In this document: positions 61,686 to 64,000 of the stretch, piece by piece
Numbering within the stretch: the first letter of the stretch is position 1
Layout of the letters: every line of letters starts with the position of its first letter
Source: an uncultured Oscillibacter sp.
GTDB lineage: Bacteria; Bacillota; Clostridia; Oscillospirales; Oscillospiraceae
Length of the DNA: 64,000 nt
Reading direction: 5' to 3'
Assembly (NCBI GenBank): GCA_947577075.1
Contig: CANPTW010000003.1
Location: forward strand, 61,121 to 125,120
The notes under the pieces: generated by a model
Told to the model about the DNA's origin: nothing
Seen by the model: the letters and a program-made list of their open reading frames with translations, nothing else
Database searches by the model: none
Made by a program: the position numbers and the translations under genes

Positions 61686-62618
61686 GTGGATACCAGTTTG
61701 GAAAAGCAGAAACGTCTGGCCTATGTGGCGCAGCGCTATTATTTGGAGGACCGAAAGCAGAGCGACATCGCCCAGGAGCTGGGCGTGTCCCGTCCGCTGA
61801 TCAGCCGGATGCTCTCCGAGGCCCGGGAGCTGGGCATTGTGGAGATCACCATTCACGAGCCGGGGGCCCGGGCGGCGAGGCTGCTGGAGCGCCTGGGGCA
61901 GTTCAGCTCCATTCAGGGCGGCGTCCTGGTGCAGGACGGCAGGGACAACGACGCGACAAACCGCTCCCTCTCCCAGGGGGCTGTGGAGCTGCTGGAAAAG
62001 CTGGGAGCCCGCCGCCTGGGCGTGGGCTGGGGCTATCTGATCGGCCAGCTGGTCAGCTGGCTGGAGGAGCACCCCCGGCCGGACAGCGCCGTCACCGACA
62101 TCTGCCCCCTGGTGGGCAACGCCAGCATCCCGGCCCGCAACTACCAGTCCAACGAAAACGTCCGGCTCATGGCCCAGCAGCTGGGGGCCGCCCCGCATTT
62201 TCTCTACCTTCCCGCCCTGCCGGAGAGCCTGGAGGAAAAGCAGGTCCTGTGTTCAACGGAGGTTTACCGGCGGATTTATCAGCAGTGGGAGCGCCTGGAC
62301 ACCGCCCTGGTCAACATCGGCGACTATCCCTCCAGCCCTGATTTTGCCTCGCTGGTCCGCTACGGCGGCCTTCTCCAGCAGCAGCGGGCCTGCGGACGGA
62401 TGCTGATTTATTATTTCAACGAGGCGGGAACGGTCATCCAGTCGGACCAGGATTTCGCCATTCAGATTCCCATTGACGCCCTGAGGCGCTGCCCCCGCAT
62501 CATTGGCGTCTGCTCCGCCAACACCAGCGCCAAGGCTCTGGGCGGAGCCCTGAAATCCGGCTTCCTTACCCACCTTGTGGCCCGCCAGGAATTGGTGCGG
62601 GGCCTGCTGGACCAATAG
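61686..62618 (+). CDS. SorC-family sugar-responsive transcriptional regulator
   Basis: About 310 residues. The GTG at 61686 has AGGAG seven bases upstream; ATGs at 61671 and 61680 are in frame but lie on or before that site. The N-terminal helix-turn-helix is RLAYVAQRYYLEDRKQSDIAQ followed by ELGVSRPLISRMLSEARELGIV. The C-terminal sugar-phosphate-sensing SorC/DeoR-like domain has RLGVGWGYLIGQLV and GVCSANTSAKALGGALKSGFL. It precedes dhaL-dhaK, whose promoter contains a GTTACAT/ATGTAAC inverted repeat suited to such a regulator. It likely responds to a triose or sugar phosphate. Confidence 0.88.
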   Translation: MDTSLEKQKRLAYVAQRYYLEDRKQSDIAQELGVSRPLISRMLSEARELGIVEITIHEPGARAARLLERLGQFSSIQGGVLVQDGRDNDATNRSLSQGAVELLEKLGARRLGVGWGYLIGQLVSWLEEHPRPDSAVTDICPLVGNASIPARNYQSNENVRLMAQQLGAAPHFLYLPALPESLEEKQVLCSTEVYRRIYQQWERLDTALVNIGDYPSSPDFASLVRYGGLLQQQRACGRMLIYYFNEAGTVIQSDQDFAIQIPIDALRRCPRIIGVCSANTSAKALGGALKSGFLTHLVARQELVRGLLDQ

Positions 62619-62631
62619 CGCGCCGGCCGCG

Positions 62632-62663
62632 GCTTCCCAGGCAACGCCTGGGAAGCTTTTTTT
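62632..62663 (+). terminator. Terminator of the SorC-type gene
   Basis: A perfect 11-bp stem GCTTCCCAGGC/GCCTGGGAAGC with an AAC loop and seven Ts. Confidence 0.93.
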
Positions 62664-62725
62664 GTGCAGTTTCCATAGTTTCCCTGCCGCTTCCCTGTCC
62701 ATTACAGGGAAATCCCCTCTGTGCG

Positions 62726-62772
62726 TTGACTTATGTTACATACTGTGATATCATCCTTAACAAATGTAACTA
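62726..62772 (+). promoter_or_regulatory. dhaL-dhaK promoter with operator-like palindrome
   Basis: TTGACT (62726-62731), a 17-bp spacer and TATCAT (62749-62754). ATGTTACAT in the spacer (62733-62741) and AAATGTAAC after the -10 (about 62762-62770) form an inverted pair flanking the -10, a good position for repression. Confidence 0.65.
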
Positions 62773-62796
62773 ATTTTGCAGAGGAGGCGCTTACCC

Positions 62797-63405
62797 ATGA
62801 CAAAGGATGCCTTTGCCGCGCGGCTGAAAAACGCCTGCGCGTCCGTGGCGGCGGCGGAACAGGAGCTGACGGAAATTGATTCCCGCTTCGGGGACGCGGA
62901 CCACGGCCTGACGATGAGCAAGATTGCCGGGGCGGTTTCCGCCGCGGTGGAGCAGGCGGAGGGCGGAATCCAGGCCCTGCTGGACGACGCGGCCGGGGCG
63001 GTCATGACGCTCAACGGCGGCAGCGCCGTGCCCCTGTGGAACACTTGGCTGGACGGGATGCAGGAGGCCGCCCCGGAGGGGGAGGAGATCGGCATAGCGG
63101 AGCTCCAGGCGGTGTTTGCCCAGGGCCTGGAGGAGCTCCGCGACATGTCCGGGGCCCGGGTGGGGGACAAGACCATGATGGACGCCCTGATTCCCGCCAG
63201 CGGGGCCATTGCCGCCTATTCGGGAGAAGACGAGGCGGAGCTGTTCGCCGCCGCCGCCCGGGCCGCCATGGAGGGCGCCGAGGCCACCCGGGGCTTTGTC
63301 TCCAAGTTCGGACGGGCCAGGAGCTACGGCGAGAAGACCATCGGAACCCCGGACGCCGGAGCCATGTCCATGGCGTATTTTTTCCAGGGCCTGGCGCGGC
63401 CCTGA
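62797..63405 (+). CDS. dhaL: Dihydroxyacetone kinase subunit DhaL
   Basis: A 202-residue helical DhaL domain from the ATG at 62797 (RBS GAGGAGG). It has the nucleotide/Mg site DSRFGDADHGLTMSK near residue 28, GGSAVPLWNTWLDGM, RVGDKTMMDALIPA and RARSYGEKTIGTPDAG. It carries ADP or ATP and phosphorylates the dihydroxyacetone bound to DhaK. Here dhaL precedes dhaK, the reverse of the common order. Whether the phosphate donor is PTS (DhaM) or ATP cannot be told because the window ends. Confidence 0.93.
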   Translation: MTKDAFAARLKNACASVAAAEQELTEIDSRFGDADHGLTMSKIAGAVSAAVEQAEGGIQALLDDAAGAVMTLNGGSAVPLWNTWLDGMQEAAPEGEEIGIAELQAVFAQGLEELRDMSGARVGDKTMMDALIPASGAIAAYSGEDEAELFAAAARAAMEGAEATRGFVSKFGRARSYGEKTIGTPDAGAMSMAYFFQGLARP

Positions 63406-63437
63406 ACGCGGAAGATCAACTTTGAGGAGGTACTGAT

Positions 63438-64000
63438 ATGAAGATGAAGAAGTTTATCAACGCCCCGGAGAGCATCACCGACGAGGAGCTCGCGGGCCTG
63501 GGCCTGGCCTATCCCGACATCCTGGACGTGGACGGGCACCTGGTGGTCAGCAAGGACCTGGCGGGGGCCGACCGGGTGACCATCGTCACCTACGGCGGCT
63601 CCGGCCACGAGCCCGCCCAGGCGGGCTTTGTGGGCCGGGGCATGCTGGACGTCCAGGCCGTGGGGGACATCTTCGCCGCCCCCAACGGCCAGCTGGTGTT
63701 TGACGCCATGAAGCTGGCGGACAAGGGCCACGGCGTGCTGCTGCTGACCCTGAACTACGCCGGGGACCAGCTGGCGGGCAAGCAGGCCATGAAGCTGGCG
63801 AAGAAGGCGGGGCTGAACGTCCGCCAGGTGGTCACCGGGGAGGAAATTCAATACGACCCCAACGGGGAGGACAACAAGCGGGGCCTGGCGGGGGCCGTGG
63901 CCCTGTACCACATTGCCGCCGCCGCCGCCCGGGAGGGCAAAACTTTGGACGAGGTGGCGGACATCGCCCAGCGCTACGCGGACAGCATGGCCTCCGTCAC
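63438..64000 (+). CDS. dhaK: Dihydroxyacetone kinase subunit DhaK, C-terminus beyond window
   Basis: At least 187 codons from the ATG at 63438 (RBS GAGGAGG), open to the end of the window. It starts MKMKKFINAPESITDEELAG and has the substrate-site block VTYGGSGHEPAQAGFVGRGM, GDIFAAPNGQ and LLLTLNYAGDQL. The histidine that binds dihydroxyacetone covalently lies further on, near residue 220 in family members, and is not in the window. It forms the kinase with DhaL; related DhaKL pairs also act on erythrulose or other ketoses. Confidence 0.93.
   Translation, partial: MKMKKFINAPESITDEELAGLGLAYPDILDVDGHLVVSKDLAGADRVTIVTYGGSGHEPAQAGFVGRGMLDVQAVGDIFAAPNGQLVFDAMKLADKGHGVLLLTLNYAGDQLAGKQAMKLAKKAGLNVRQVVTGEEIQYDPNGEDNKRGLAGAVALYHIAAAAAREGKTLDEVADIAQRYADSMASV

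Overview
The window is GC-rich throughout and reads as a chromosomal segment of an anaerobic Firmicute. Gene order and content fit the Oscillospiraceae (Oscillibacter/Flavonifractor/Dysosmobacter-like gut bacteria): CIRCE-controlled hrcA-grpE-dnaK-dnaJ and groES-groEL, a Gram-positive mltG-U32 pair, a DUF1540 protein, YesN/YesM sensors and an FMN riboswitch in front of ribD-ribE-ribBA-ribH. The family assignment is an inference from gene content; no rRNA is present to confirm it.

Layout. 1-2.8 kb (minus strand): a LytTR/GHKL (AgrA/AgrC-like) two-component pair and, downstream, the start of a disordered/coiled-coil protein cut by the window edge. Both promoters carry the same pair of 10-bp direct repeats spaced exactly 21 bp. 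2.9-6.4 kb (minus): an OmpR-type regulator, ABC ATPase, ABC-2 permease and histidine kinase that look like a peptide-antibiotic sensing and detoxification module. 6.7-21.1 kb (plus, except araR): a sugar module. A YesN regulator, a YesM kinase and a lipoprotein sugar-binding protein are translationally coupled. They are followed by a divergent GntR/LacI AraR-type repressor, then by a second binding protein, a double-domain ATPase, two permeases (YtfQRT-YjfF-like), an FGGY kinase, AraA and AraD. The module would sense, import and convert L-arabinose (or a related sugar) to xylulose-5-phosphate. 21.3-22.4 kb (minus): a thioesterase and a Crp/Fnr regulator.

22.8-37 kb: heat-shock operons and housekeeping genes (PHP phosphatase, rpiB, a GHL-like protein, comEC, holA, rnmV, DUF6514, groES, groEL). 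37.2-39.2 kb: a visibly AT-richer two-gene island (glycine-zipper, toxin-like protein plus possible immunity partner) lying against the 3' end of a tRNA-Pro(TGG) gene. A decayed tRNA-Pro-like sequence lies upstream of that tRNA. 39.7-49.5 kb: two EamA transporters, glnS, an HtrA protease, a pentapeptide-repeat protein, a HAD hydrolase, a DNA glycosylase, a TagA-like glycosyltransferase and a thymidylate kinase, with a 194-bp MITE-like palindromic element at 40,890-41,083.

49.5-57.7 kb: a 74-residue protein with 22 cysteines, mltG, a U32 protein (likely tRNA-hydroxylation TrhP type), a COG2509-like flavoprotein, a secreted protein made of five perfect-length 36-residue Cys/His repeats, DUF1540, a transporter split into two half-genes, rplS and a GH25 lysozyme. 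57.8-61.5 kb (minus): the riboflavin operon with its FMN riboswitch and terminator. 61.7-64 kb: a SorC-type regulator followed by dhaL and the start of dhaK.

Strongest leads: the secreted Cys/His repeat protein, the tRNA-adjacent island, the 21-bp LytTR repeat pairs linking the truncated gene to its regulator, the three-component sugar sensor, the MITE-like element and the split TauE/SafE pair.
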